Shown: positions 1 to 7,956 of the stretch, one piece after another
How positions within the stretch are numbered: the first letter of the stretch is position 1
How the letters are laid out: every line of letters starts with the position of its first letter
Assembly: GCA_051155775.1 (NCBI GenBank)
Contig: DAXETV010000005.1
Coordinates: 35,531 to 99,530, forward strand
Source of the DNA: CAYSCZ01 sp051155775
GTDB taxonomy: Bacteria > Bacteroidota > Bacteroidia > Cytophagales > Cyclobacteriaceae
DNA: 64,000 nucleotides
Reading direction: 5' to 3'
The notes under the pieces: model-generated
What the model was told of the DNA's origin: nothing
Database searches by the model: none
What the model saw: only the letters and a program-made list of their open reading frames with translations
Position numbers and translations under genes: made by a program

Positions 1-273
1 TAAGAGGGCACTGAAAACTTCAGCTTCCGGGTCGTTTCCAATTAGTGAGCATAGTATGGGTTCGGCCCCTAAAGAAGCTATATTGAGGGCCACATTGGCG
101 GCGCCTCCAAGCCTGTTTTCCCTTTTTTTAACATTTACAACAGGTACTGGTGCTTCAGGCGAAATACGTTTTACAGAGCCATAGATGTAAGCATCAACCA
201 TCACATCCCCAATGACCAAGACCTTCAGGTTTTGAAAAGCCTCAAAAACATCCTTTATATTTTTAAAACCCAT
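1..273 (-). CDS. rfaE1: D-glycero-beta-D-manno-heptose-7-phosphate kinase (N-terminal part, runs off the left edge)
   Basis: Reading leftward from an ATG at 273 gives about 91 residues of a PfkB/ribokinase-fold sugar kinase. The motifs VLVIGDVMVDAYIYG, RISPEAPVPVV and GGAANVALNIASLGAEP are those of the RfaE/HldE heptose-phosphate kinase domain, which makes the bisphosphate intermediate for the ADP-heptose of LPS inner core. The start codon overlaps the stop of the upstream aminotransferase gene (TAATG), so the two are probably co-transcribed. The C-terminal part, with the catalytic base and ATP site, lies outside the window, so I cannot tell whether it is a lone kinase or a fused HldE. Confidence 0.88.
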   Translation of the reverse strand, partial: MGFKNIKDVFEAFQNLKVLVIGDVMVDAYIYGSVKRISPEAPVPVVNVKKRENRLGGAANVALNIASLGAEPILCSLIGNDPEAEVFSALL

Positions 274-1472
274 TAAGAAAGCTTTGCAAGGGCTGTTTTT
301 ATTCTTTCAATGGCTGTTTTTAAATGCTCTTCAGATGCAGCATATGATAACCGTAAATATTCTGGGGCACCAAAGGCCTGACCAGTAACCAGTGAAACAT
401 GTGCGTACTCTAAAAGGTACATGCAAAGGTCGCTTGCATCGTTAATGGTTATATCTCCATAAGATTTCCCAAAGTAACTGCTGACATCCGGGAAAAAGTA
501 AAAAGCACCCTTGGGAATATTACTTTTAAAACCAGGGATATCATTTAAAAGGTGATGCACGAGGTCTCTTCTTTTCAAGTATTCATCCCTCATAGTTATG
601 GTTGGGCCCAGGTCCTGGGTAAGGGCAGCGTAAGCAGCACGTTGAGATATTGAGGCGTTAGCGGAGGTTGTTTGGCCTTGCATCTTCAAAGCGCCTTTCG
701 CTATCCATTCCGGTGCTCCTATATATCCAACTCTCCATCCAGTCATGGCAAATCCTTTTGCCATACCATTGACAGTGATCGTTCTATCTTTCATTCCCTC
801 AAAGGCACCAATACTATGATGATTACCTTCGTAATGGATGTGTTCATAGATTTCATCTGAGATAACAAATAAGTTTTCGTGCTCCAGCACAACCTCAGCT
901 ATTTCCTCAAGTTCATCTTTCAAAAAGACGGAACCTGTTGGATTGCATGGAGATGAATAAATAATCGCTTTGGTTTTTGGGGTTATGGCTTGCCTTAATT
1001 GTTCCTTTGAAGCTTTAAAATCATTTTCCAGCTCACCTTTTATGAAGACCGGCTTACCCTCAGCCAGTTGGATTAGTGCAGTATAGCTTACCCAGAAAGG
1101 TGAATAGACGATCACTTCGTCGCCGGGATCAATAATAGCAAACATAACATTGGCTATGGATTGTTTCGCGCCGTTACTGACAACGATTTGATTTGGATGA
1201 TAGCTAATATTATTTTCCCTTTCAAATTTATCGCAGATTGCTTTTCTCAGGTCCATATATCCATTCACAGGAGGGTATGAGAAGTATTTTTCTTCTTTAA
1301 TGGCGTCAATGGCAGCTTTCTGTATGTGCTTTGGTGTTTTAAAATCTGGTTCGCCAAGGCTCAGACTTATAACATCTATGCCTTTTTCTTTGAACTCCCT
1401 GGCTTTTGCAGCCATCGCGATGGTGGCCGATTCTTCTAAATTGCTGATACGGGTTGATAATAAATTTGCCAT
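273..1472 (-). CDS. aspC: Pyridoxal-phosphate aminotransferase, aspartate aminotransferase type (class I)
   Basis: A 399-residue fold-type I aminotransferase that probably interconverts aspartate and oxaloacetate using 2-oxoglutarate/glutamate in the cytosol. Visible are SSPCNPTG (about 173-180), the SDEIYE segment with the PLP-contacting Asp (about 205-210), and the Schiff-base lysine in NGMAKGFAMTGWRVG (Lys about 239). I chose the internal Met beginning MANLLSTRIS rather than the upstream Met at 1508. The extra 12 residues are hydrophobic and unlike the family, and a TAnnTTTG promoter box at 1491-1498 lies inside that extension. The gene overlaps the heptose kinase start by one base. Substrate preference within the family cannot be settled from sequence. 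Confidence 0.9.
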   Translation of the reverse strand: MANLLSTRISNLEESATIAMAAKAREFKEKGIDVISLSLGEPDFKTPKHIQKAAIDAIKEEKYFSYPPVNGYMDLRKAICDKFERENNISYHPNQIVVSNGAKQSIANVMFAIIDPGDEVIVYSPFWVSYTALIQLAEGKPVFIKGELENDFKASKEQLRQAITPKTKAIIYSSPCNPTGSVFLKDELEEIAEVVLEHENLFVISDEIYEHIHYEGNHHSIGAFEGMKDRTITVNGMAKGFAMTGWRVGYIGAPEWIAKGALKMQGQTTSANASISQRAAYAALTQDLGPTITMRDEYLKRRDLVHHLLNDIPGFKSNIPKGAFYFFPDVSSYFGKSYGDITINDASDLCMYLLEYAHVSLVTGQAFGAPEYLRLSYAASEEHLKTAIERIKTALAKLS

Positions 1473-1490
1473 AATTTGATATAAAAGTGG

Positions 1491-1498
1491 CAAAAATA
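1491..1498 (-). promoter_or_regulatory. Bacteroidota-type -7 box (TATTTTTG) upstream of the aminotransferase
   Basis: On the minus strand TATTTTTG matches the TAnnTTTG -7 consensus about 20 nt before the chosen ATG at 1472. No clear TTTG -33 box sits at the expected spacing, so this is a partial match. It supports the shorter start. Confidence 0.42.
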
Positions 1499-1544
1499 TA
1501 AAAACCACGAATAGTTTGACTATTTATCTTGATGAGGACAAATT

Positions 1545-2426
1545 TTAATTTACCGATTGCCTTAGTGGATCGTAATCCAAATCGGTGGCATCAGTAAATC
1601 CTTCTATTGAGTAAAGCTCCATTAATAAATTTTTACCGGCAGGCTGGGTTGCCACTTCTTTTAAGGCTTCGATGATTTTTTCTTCAATAGCTCGGGGTAA
1701 AGTATTGTTAAAAGCTACCGGATCATTTGGGATAGGTTCGGTCAGGGCTATGATTTTCACTTTTTCCACCACATCGGGATATTGTTTGATTAACCGGGCC
1801 CTTGCATCTAATATTTCTCCATCCTGCGGTTCAGTATAATAAGTGGCACCAGCATCAATGTTTTGAAGATAAACCGCTTCCACCACATTATCATGACGAA
1901 GTAGAAACTCAATATCCGATGGTTTTACGTTGGCATCATTTAGCATTTGATAGGGGAAAATATAACCTGAAGATGAAGCTGCATCTGTGAAAGCAAAAGA
2001 CCTGCCATTAATAGCTTTTAGAGAATCAATACCACTATTAACGTGTGTTATTATTTGGCCTCTGTAGGTTTCTTTTCCAGATCTTATCGAAATTAATCTT
2101 GCGTATACATCAAACTGCAGGGCTGCCTGCAAGTAACCGTTAGAACTCATTAAAGCTAGGTCCACCAACCCGGAATCAAGGTCTTTTCTTAAAGAGGTTT
2201 TAGAAATAGGAATACGAGCAACAATATTTAGGCCTGTTTTTTCACTTAATAGACTTGCAAATTCATCCGCTAACGGTCGTAAAGGCTCAGGATTTACAGA
2301 AGGATAGAAATAAAAGGTGATTGGGTTTTGAGGGGTACCGGGTTTCCAGATTTCATTTTCTCCATCATTTTTTGAAGAGCAGCTTAGAATTAATAGGAAT
2401 ATTAAGAGGGTAAATAGGTTTTTCAT
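1545..2426 (-). CDS. PhnD-like phosphate/phosphonate-type periplasmic binding lipoprotein
   Basis: A 293-residue protein opening with a lipoprotein signal (hydrophobic run, then LILSCSSK, Cys at about 16). The body resembles PhnD/PtxB-type binding proteins: a start near NPITFYFYPSVNPEPLRPLADEF, a segment DLALMSSNGYLQA, and GRSFAFTDAASSSGYIFP, which is the usual phosphonate-binding-like loop. It should be a ligand-capturing protein tethered at the envelope. No ABC permease or ATPase gene is beside it, so the partner transporter is elsewhere or the protein has a sensory role. The ligand is unknown; phosphate, phosphonate or an unrelated anion are all possible. Confidence 0.8.
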   Translation of the reverse strand: MKNLFTLLIFLLILSCSSKNDGENEIWKPGTPQNPITFYFYPSVNPEPLRPLADEFASLLSEKTGLNIVARIPISKTSLRKDLDSGLVDLALMSSNGYLQAALQFDVYARLISIRSGKETYRGQIITHVNSGIDSLKAINGRSFAFTDAASSSGYIFPYQMLNDANVKPSDIEFLLRHDNVVEAVYLQNIDAGATYYTEPQDGEILDARARLIKQYPDVVEKVKIIALTEPIPNDPVAFNNTLPRAIEEKIIEALKEVATQPAGKNLLMELYSIEGFTDATDLDYDPLRQSVN

Positions 2427-2613
2427 AATTCTAATGGTTTTTTTCTTATAGTTAATGAAAAACAGCTTTTTTCAGGTTACGCCATTATTAATTTTATATT
2501 CAGTTTTATATGAAATTATACGGGGGAATAGGAGGGAGGAAATACTTACACAAGATTATTCAGCTTATATTCCTAACTTTTTATGGCTGGATTTAATATA
2601 TAATCTCAAGCCA

Positions 2614-3222
2614 TTAAGTTTCGTAATTAACTCTTGTGATTATACTTCTGCCAAGTGTTACTTCATCTGCATATTCTAATTCGCCTCCTATGGGTATACC
2701 CCTGGCGATTGAGGTGATTTTTAGATTATATGGTTTAAGTTTTTTGGTTATATAGTAAGCGGTGGTATCGCCTTCCATGGTTGGGCTCAGCGCGAGGATT
2801 ATTTCTTTTATTTCAGTTTTATTTTCCTCAACCCGGGACAAAAGAGCGTTTATGTTGAGGTCGTCGGGGCCTATTCCGTCCATAGGGGAGATAATACCAC
2901 CTAAGACATGGAACATGCCATTATACTGGCCGGTATTTTTAATGGCTATAACGTCGGGGGTATCTTCAACCACACATATTGTCGATGTATCTGTGTTTAC
3001 CCGAATACAGCTACATTCTGTGGTATCAGATATCACATGGCAAATTTTACAATATTTAGTTTCCAGCCTTACCTTTTTTAAGGCGTCCGTGAGGTTGCTT
3101 GTCTCTATTTCATTTTGTTTTAATAGATATAAGACTAATCTTAAAGCTGTTTTCCTGCCAATTCCCGGAAGTTTTGCGATTTCCTCAACTGCATTTTCAA
3201 CTAACCCTGATGGATATTCCAT
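2614..3222 (-). CDS. recR: Recombination mediator protein RecR
   Basis: A 202-residue protein, the usual RecR length. It has the N-terminal helix-hairpin-helix motif (KLPGIGRKTALRLVLYLL, about 18-35), a four-cysteine zinc site (Cys 58, 61, 70, 72), a TOPRIM domain beginning near ICVVEDTPDVIAI, and the C-terminal ARGIPIGGELEYADEVTLGRS segment. RecR with RecO and RecF loads RecA onto gapped or broken DNA. It lies 2 nt downstream of the clpS stop and is probably transcribed with it. Confidence 0.97.
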   Translation of the reverse strand: MEYPSGLVENAVEEIAKLPGIGRKTALRLVLYLLKQNEIETSNLTDALKKVRLETKYCKICHVISDTTECSCIRVNTDTSTICVVEDTPDVIAIKNTGQYNGMFHVLGGIISPMDGIGPDDLNINALLSRVEENKTEIKEIILALSPTMEGDTTAYYITKKLKPYNLKITSIARGIPIGGELEYADEVTLGRSIITRVNYET

Positions 3223-3224
3223 AA

Positions 3225-3509
3225 CTACACAATTGCCGCCTTAATCCCGGCATCTGTTATACCCTCTTTCATGGGTTTTAGCTCGCTATACATGCCTTTT
3301 TTCACTGAGCATTTACCTTTATAATGAATTATATATGTGCATTGTTCAGCCTGTTTCGGATCATGCTTACAAACTTTTATCAGTGTGTCTATGACATGTT
3401 CGAAAGTATTAAAATCGTCATTATAAACCATCAGGTCTCTCACCTCATCTGAGCCAATGCCTTCTACAACTTCCTCTAATGTCTCTATTTGAGTCCCAAA
3501 ATAAATCAT
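3225..3509 (-). CDS. clpS: ATP-dependent Clp protease adaptor ClpS
   Basis: A 94-residue ClpS. The core LMVYNDDFNTFEHVIDTLIKV matches the N-degron pocket segment, with the conserved Asn-Asp-Asp and Thr-Phe followed by the helix before HDPKQAEQCTYIIHYKGKC. ClpS delivers substrates bearing N-terminal destabilising residues to a ClpAP/ClpCP machine. ClpC is encoded about 6 kb away and is the likely partner. It is directly followed by recR, and the divergent symporter gene starts 67 nt away on the other strand. Confidence 0.93.
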   Translation of the reverse strand: MIYFGTQIETLEEVVEGIGSDEVRDLMVYNDDFNTFEHVIDTLIKVCKHDPKQAEQCTYIIHYKGKCSVKKGMYSELKPMKEGITDAGIKAAIV

Positions 3510-3575
3510 TAGTGTAAAATTAATAATTTTAGCACTTTACCTGATTTCAAATTTAAATATTAGCATTTTACAAGT

Positions 3576-5018
3576 ATGAATCCACTTTTCGTTTTCGGGA
3601 TCATTGCGAGCTATTTTTCTCTTTTAATCATATTTTCCTATTTCACATCCCGGAAATCGGACCCTGCGACATTTTTTACTGCTAATCGGAAATCCCCATG
3701 GTTTTTAGTAGCATTTGGTATGGCGGGAGCGTCCCTCTCAGGGGTTACATTCATTAGTGTGCCCGGGGAGGTCTACAATAGTAATTGGGCTTATTTTCAG
3801 GTGGTCCTTGGTTACTTGCTGGGCTATTTGGTGATAGGTACCATTTTACTTCCGTTGTATTACCGGCTCAACTTGGTTTCAATTTATACTTATCTGGAAG
3901 GCAGGTTCGGATTTTGGAGTTATAAAACCGGCGCGGTATGTTTTTTATTATCAAGAATAATCGGAGCATCATTCAGGCTATTTCTTGTTGCCGGCGTACT
4001 ACAGGTTACTTTTTTTAATGCCTTTGGAATTCCTTTTTGGGTTTCTGTGATGTCAACAGTTTTGTTAATCTGGCTATATACTTTCAGGGGTGGAATCAAA
4101 ACGATAGTTTTTACGGATGTACTTCAAACATCATTCATGCTTGTATCGGCGGCTATTAGTATAATTTTTATAGCTAATGAACTTGATTTCAGTTTTCAAA
4201 ACACCATAAAACATATAGGAGACAGTGATTATGCAAAGATCTTTATATGGGACTGGCAGGATGGCCGGAATTTCTTCAAGCAATTCCTCTCTGGTGCTTT
4301 TATCGCTATTGTCATGACCGGTCTGGACCAGGACATGATGCAGAAAAACCTTACCTGTAAGAATCTGTCCGATGCTCAAAAGAATATGTTTTGGTTCTGT
4401 ATAATACTAGTGATTATTAATATCTTATTCCTTTCCCTTGGCACACTATTGATCATGTATGCAGATAAGTTGGACATTTCCTTACCTGATATGACGGATA
4501 ATATTTTCCCACTCCTGGCAATCAATCATTTCAGTCTGGCAGGAGGTATTTTCTTTTTGCTTGGCATAACGGCTGCCGCATATTCTTCGGCAGACTCGGC
4601 ATTGACAGCACTAACTACCTCATTTTATATCGATATACTTGGATATAAACAACAGGAATGGAGCACTAAAAAGAACGATCGAATTAAAATACACCTAATG
4701 TTTACCGGAATAATTTTCCTGGTGATTTTAGGGTTCAATGCCATCAACAATCAGAGTGTAATCAATTCAATATTTATAGCCGCTGGCTATACATATGGGC
4801 CACTTCTCGGAATATTCTCGTTTGGCTTATTCACTAATTATTCTGTTAAAGATAGGTTTGTTCCTTTGGTTTGTTTACTGTCACCTTTGCTCAGTTTTCT
4901 GATTAATGTCTATTCAGAAAAATTATTTTTTGGCTATCAGTTTGGATTTGAAGTGTTGATATTGAACGGTTTGATCACCTTTATAGGGTTATTTATTATA
5001 AGGAACTCAAAGCCTTAA
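3576..5018 (+). CDS. Sodium:solute symporter (SSS family)
   Basis: A 480-residue polytopic protein with about 13 predicted membrane segments. Family landmarks are FTANRKSPWFLVAFGMAGAS, then SGVTFISVPGEVY, FRLFLVAGVLQ, FTDVLQTSFM, GLDQDMMQKNLTCK, and GITAAAYSSADSALTALTTS, which holds the residues usually contributing to the second sodium site. It should import a small organic solute with Na+. The closest named types would be sodium/glucose, proline or sialic-acid carriers, but the substrate cannot be read from sequence. The 3' end overlaps the convergent alkyltransferase-like gene by 12 bases. Confidence 0.9.
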   Translation: MNPLFVFGIIASYFSLLIIFSYFTSRKSDPATFFTANRKSPWFLVAFGMAGASLSGVTFISVPGEVYNSNWAYFQVVLGYLLGYLVIGTILLPLYYRLNLVSIYTYLEGRFGFWSYKTGAVCFLLSRIIGASFRLFLVAGVLQVTFFNAFGIPFWVSVMSTVLLIWLYTFRGGIKTIVFTDVLQTSFMLVSAAISIIFIANELDFSFQNTIKHIGDSDYAKIFIWDWQDGRNFFKQFLSGAFIAIVMTGLDQDMMQKNLTCKNLSDAQKNMFWFCIILVIINILFLSLGTLLIMYADKLDISLPDMTDNIFPLLAINHFSLAGGIFFLLGITAAAYSSADSALTALTTSFYIDILGYKQQEWSTKKNDRIKIHLMFTGIIFLVILGFNAINNQSVINSIFIAAGYTYGPLLGIFSFGLFTNYSVKDRFVPLVCLLSPLLSFLINVYSEKLFFGYQFGFEVLILNGLITFIGLFIIRNSKP

Positions 5019-5342
5019 TTCAATATTCGGATCCCAGAATACGTCTTTAAAACGTTGGACCTGGTCATTTTTTACATTGATTGATTCAGCTTTGAGAAGC
5101 TCTTCCATTCTATTAGGGCTTCCAAAATGATGTTTGCCTGTTAATACACCAATTCTGTTTACCACCCGATGAGCTGGGACGTCTGGATAACTATGTGCAC
5201 TATTCATTGCCCAGCCCACCATTCTGGCGCTTCCTTTGGTGCCGAGATAAGAAGCGATGGCACCATAGCTAGTGACCTTTCCTCTGGGTATCAGTTTTAC
5301 AACTTCGTATACTTCTTCAAAAAAACTTTTTTTGTTAATCAT
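5007..5342 (-). CDS. Alkyltransferase-like protein (Atl/MGMT DNA-binding domain without the reactive cysteine)
   Basis: A 111-residue homologue of the DNA-binding domain of O6-alkylguanine-DNA alkyltransferase. The helix-turn-helix segment GKVTSYGAIASYLG (about 21-34) with its Tyr, and the Arg-finger region GSARMVGWAM (about 37-46), are present. The normal PCHR active site reads PAHR (56-59), so the alkyl-accepting Cys is Ala and methyl transfer is impossible. Such Atl proteins are known to bind alkylated guanine, flip the base and hand the lesion to nucleotide excision repair. uvrB is encoded about 35 kb away in this window. Confidence 0.9.
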   Translation of the reverse strand: MINKKSFFEEVYEVVKLIPRGKVTSYGAIASYLGTKGSARMVGWAMNSAHSYPDVPAHRVVNRIGVLTGKHHFGSPNRMEELLKAESINVKNDQVQRFKDVFWDPNIELRL

Positions 5343-5384
5343 CTTATATCAACAGTATATTTATGATATCTAATTCAAATAATT

Positions 5385-6077
5385 ATGAAAAAAAATGTTT
5401 TGATAACCGGCGGAGCAGGAAACCTGGGCACGGCGGTTGTAAATAAATTTATTGATAATGATTACCATGTCATCTCAACTGTTGAGCCTGGAAAGGGTCA
5501 TAACATCCCGCAGCTGGAAAATGCAAAGAAAGTGGAGATAGATTTAAAAAACGAGATTTCGGTTAAAGAAGAGATCAATGAGATATTTTTGAGTGGTGAT
5601 CCAATCGACGCAGCAGTATTATTGGCGGGAGGATTTGCCATGGGGAATCTTGAGGAGACCAGCCTGTCTGACATAGAATCTATGTTAGAGATAAATTTCT
5701 ACACAGCATATAACGTAGCGAGAAATGTTTTCTTAGGAATGAAACACCAGGGTTCGGGGGGCAGGATTGTAATGATAAGCGCAAAACCGGTTTTTGATTC
5801 GTCAGCCTCCTCCTTTTTAGTGTCATACACATTATCCAAATCATTATTGGTAAATTTATCTGAAATCATAAATCAGGAGGGTAAAGAATATGGAATAACC
5901 TGTTCTATCATTGCGCCCAGCATTATTGATACTCCGCCTAATCGCAGTGCCATGCCTGATGCGGATTTTAGAAAATGGGTTTCTCCGGAATCAATAGCTG
6001 AGGTTATTTATTTTATATGTAGTGATGCAGGAATTGATTTGCGGGAAAACATATTTAAAGTCTACGGTGACTCTTAG
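5385..6077 (+). CDS. Short-chain dehydrogenase/reductase (SDR)
   Basis: A 230-residue classical SDR. The Rossmann glycine motif TGGAGNLG is at 8-15, the AGG segment follows strand 4 (LLAGGF, about 79-84), the catalytic Ser is near MISAKP (about 130), and YTLSK (Tyr148, Lys152) supplies the catalytic pair. It should be an NAD(P)-dependent oxidoreductase in the cytosol; the short length and weak C-terminal substrate loop leave the substrate open. It stands alone, and its stop overlaps the stop of the convergent small membrane-protein gene. Confidence 0.85.
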   Translation: MKKNVLITGGAGNLGTAVVNKFIDNDYHVISTVEPGKGHNIPQLENAKKVEIDLKNEISVKEEINEIFLSGDPIDAAVLLAGGFAMGNLEETSLSDIESMLEINFYTAYNVARNVFLGMKHQGSGGRIVMISAKPVFDSSASSFLVSYTLSKSLLVNLSEIINQEGKEYGITCSIIAPSIIDTPPNRSAMPDADFRKWVSPESIAEVIYFICSDAGIDLRENIFKVYGDS

Positions 6078-6253
6078 TCCTTTTTTCTGAAAAATGTATA
6101 GAAGAGCACCAGGATCATTCCGCTGGCCATAAAAAGATAATACCAGTTTATGGGGCCTTCATTTACAAGTGAAATGTAAAAACGGCCTGATGCTAAAATC
6201 ACTGCAAGTATGGCAAGCAGCGTACCTATGGATTTTAATTGCCTGATGTCCAT
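6074..6253 (-). CDS. Small two-helix membrane protein, unknown function
   Basis: This 59-residue reading frame begins MDIRQLKSIGTLLAILAVIL and has two hydrophobic stretches (about 9-21 and 38-53) separated by a short polar loop, ending in the basic tail FFRKKD. That is a typical small inner-membrane hairpin with a cytosolic positive tail. The reading frame is clean, starts with ATG, and its stop interlocks with that of the SDR gene, so it is likely real. I do not recognise the family. Confidence 0.6.
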   Translation of the reverse strand: MDIRQLKSIGTLLAILAVILASGRFYISLVNEGPINWYYLFMASGMILVLFYTFFRKKD

Positions 6254-6307
6254 AATAAGTATACGAAAGTAATTGATTTATGGAATACTGATGAAAATCA
6301 AATTAAT

Positions 6308-6338
6308 TTTGATTTAATGTCTGTAAGCCATAATTTTG
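6308..6338 (+). promoter_or_regulatory. Consensus Bacteroidota promoter for tRNA-Ser
   Basis: TTTG at 6308-6311 and TAATTTTG at 6331-6338 are separated by 19 nt, matching the -33 TTTG / -7 TAnnTTTG consensus of the Bacteroidota primary sigma factor. Predicted initiation a few bases later gives a very short leader before the tRNA at 6354. Confidence 0.82.
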
Positions 6339-6353
6339 CACACCTTTACCGAA

Positions 6354-6438
6354 AGAGGGTTGGCGGAGTGGTCGAACGCGGCGGTCTTGAAAACCGTTGT
6401 ACTGAGAGGTACCGGGGGTTCGAATCCCTCACCCTCTG
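6354..6438 (+). tRNA. tRNA-Ser (anticodon UGA)
   Basis: An 85-nt class II tRNA. The acceptor stem AGAGGGT pairs perfectly with ACCCTCT, followed by discriminator G. The anticodon loop CTTGAAA (6386-6392) places TGA at 6388-6390, giving a serine tRNA reading UCA and wobble codons. A long variable arm (GTAC...GTAC) and the T-arm GGTTCGAATCC are visible. CCA is not encoded and must be added after transcription. Confidence 0.97.
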
Positions 6439-6441
6439 CAC

Positions 6442-6471
6442 AAAGCCTTTGGATCATCAAAGGCTTTTTTA
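6442..6471 (+). terminator. Rho-independent terminator after tRNA-Ser
   Basis: AAAGCCTTT (6442-6450) pairs perfectly with AAAGGCTTT (6459-6467) across an 8-nt loop and runs into a T tract. Because the stem is A-rich on its left side, it can also serve the convergent thioesterase gene whose stop lies at 6469. Confidence 0.85.
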
Positions 6472-6876
6472 TTGAAAATATTCAATCAACCCGTTATACA
6501 TCTCACGGGGTATTCGTGTAGGCCGGTTTGCGGTTTGATTTATGAAGACCAAAGTAGTTTTCCCTGTATTTAAAAGCACATCATTTTCATTTCTGATTTC
6601 ATACTCAAATTTCATCTTCACTGATGGCATCTCAACCAAGCTGATCTGTATTGAAAGTAGTTCGTCATACTTAGCAGGTTTAATAAAGTTACATTCCAGG
6701 GATATGACAGGCAGCATAATCCCCTGTTCTTCGAGCTTTTTATAGTGAAAACCTAATTTTCTTAAGGCCTCTACCCTTGCTACTTCATAATAGGTAGCAT
6801 AGTTCCCGTAGTATACGTAACCCATTTGATCCGTCTCAGCGTATCTCACTCTAATTTTAATTTCTGTTTTATACAT
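6469..6876 (-). CDS. ybgC: Acyl-CoA thioesterase, YbgC/4HBT hotdog-fold family
   Basis: A 135-residue hotdog protein with the 4HBT signature RYAETDQMGYVYYGNYATYYE; the Asp at about 16 is the catalytic acid of this family. It hydrolyses acyl-CoA or acyl-ACP thioesters in the cytosol, but the physiological substrate is uncertain. Its ATG overlaps the mltG stop (TAATG), so the two are co-transcribed; the pairing suggests an envelope link, which is inference. Confidence 0.9.
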   Translation of the reverse strand: MYKTEIKIRVRYAETDQMGYVYYGNYATYYEVARVEALRKLGFHYKKLEEQGIMLPVISLECNFIKPAKYDELLSIQISLVEMPSVKMKFEYEIRNENDVLLNTGKTTLVFINQTANRPTRIPREMYNGLIEYFQ

Positions 6877-7910
6877 TATTGGTAGACTTTAGCCTTATTT
6901 AAAGCCTGTTGGAACCGGCGGGCATGTATGTTGTGCTCTTTGAGGGTGGAAGAAAATACATGATAGCCTGAAAAGTCAGGTTTTGCACACATGTAGAGAT
7001 AATTATGATCCTCATAGTTCAGAACTGCATCAATAGCGTTTATATCAGGCATGTTGATTGGGCCAGGTGGTAACCCCTTATTTTTATAGGTATTGTAGGG
7101 AGAGTCTATTTTTTTATGCTTGTTCAAGACCCTTCTTATATTGAAATCACCCGTTGCATAAACCAGCGTGGGATCTGCTTGCAAGGGGATATTTCCTTCC
7201 AGCCGGTTGATATATAAACCAGCTATGGTGGGTCTTTCATTTTTCTTTTGACTCTCTGCTTTTACTATTGAAGCCAAGGTGGATACTTCTTGCAGACTTA
7301 AATTAATCCGTTCGGCTTTAGATTTCCTTTCATCATCCCAAAACCGATCATATTCCCATTTCATTCTATCAAGTAATTCCTTAGCCGTAATTGTCCAATA
7401 GACTTTGTAAGTGTTTGGAATAAACATGCTTATGAAATTATTCGCGTCAAAGCCATATTTTTTGTATGTTTCTTCATCATTCATTAATTGACTTAGTTCA
7501 GCCGGTTTCAATTCAATATTTGATGTTATTCTAGGCGCTAGCTCCTCCAGCGTTCTTATATTGTTAAATGTAATGCTAACAGGTGTTTGACTACCTGATC
7601 TCAGGAGTGTTATCGCTTCTTTGTTGGTCATTTCCGATTTTAATAGATACATTCCCGGTTTAATTTGCTCATCATAACTCATGAGCTTAGCCAAAAAACT
7701 AAATGATATCAAGTCATTGACATATTCATTTTTTTCTAAGATATTTTGTACATCCTTAAAACTGGAACCCGAAGGAATGGCCACAAGCCTATCATCCTGA
7801 TCTACAAGAATATTAGGCGTGTAGATAACCTGGTAGAAGTAAAATGCAAATGAGGATAAAACGGTAGTAAATACCACAATAAATAGTGCAAAGAAACTTT
7901 TTCTAGACAT
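6876..7910 (-). CDS. mltG: Endolytic peptidoglycan transglycosylase MltG
   Basis: A 344-residue MltG (YceG family) with a single N-terminal membrane anchor (about 7-26), an extracytoplasmic LysM-like region (AIPSGSSFKDVQNILEK), and the catalytic domain. The conserved catalytic Glu lies in ASIVKAESQKKNERP (Glu about 219). NRLEGNIPLQADPTLVYATG and LPPGPINMPDINAIDAVL follow, both family hallmarks. MltG cuts nascent glycan strands and sets their length. Its stop overlaps the thioesterase start. Confidence 0.96.
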   Translation of the reverse strand: MSRKSFFALFIVVFTTVLSSFAFYFYQVIYTPNILVDQDDRLVAIPSGSSFKDVQNILEKNEYVNDLISFSFLAKLMSYDEQIKPGMYLLKSEMTNKEAITLLRSGSQTPVSITFNNIRTLEELAPRITSNIELKPAELSQLMNDEETYKKYGFDANNFISMFIPNTYKVYWTITAKELLDRMKWEYDRFWDDERKSKAERINLSLQEVSTLASIVKAESQKKNERPTIAGLYINRLEGNIPLQADPTLVYATGDFNIRRVLNKHKKIDSPYNTYKNKGLPPGPINMPDINAIDAVLNYEDHNYLYMCAKPDFSGYHVFSSTLKEHNIHARRFQQALNKAKVYQ

Positions 7911-7956
7911 AGAAGCGCAAAAATAACAATTTGAACATCATTAATATTAATATCTA

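Noticed and set aside
1473..1508. Longer N-terminus for the aminotransferase
   Set aside because: The extra residues MVFIFLPLLYQI are hydrophobic and unlike the family, and a -7 promoter box lies within them.
2455..2679. A 74-codon frame with a hydrophobic start between the PhnD-like gene and recR
   Set aside because: It overlaps the 3' end of recR on the other strand and is AT-rich noise without family features.
6239..6521. Two overlapping open frames of 78 and 61 codons across the tRNA-Ser gene
   Set aside because: They are frames through a tRNA with a perfect cloverleaf and its terminator; no protein family match.
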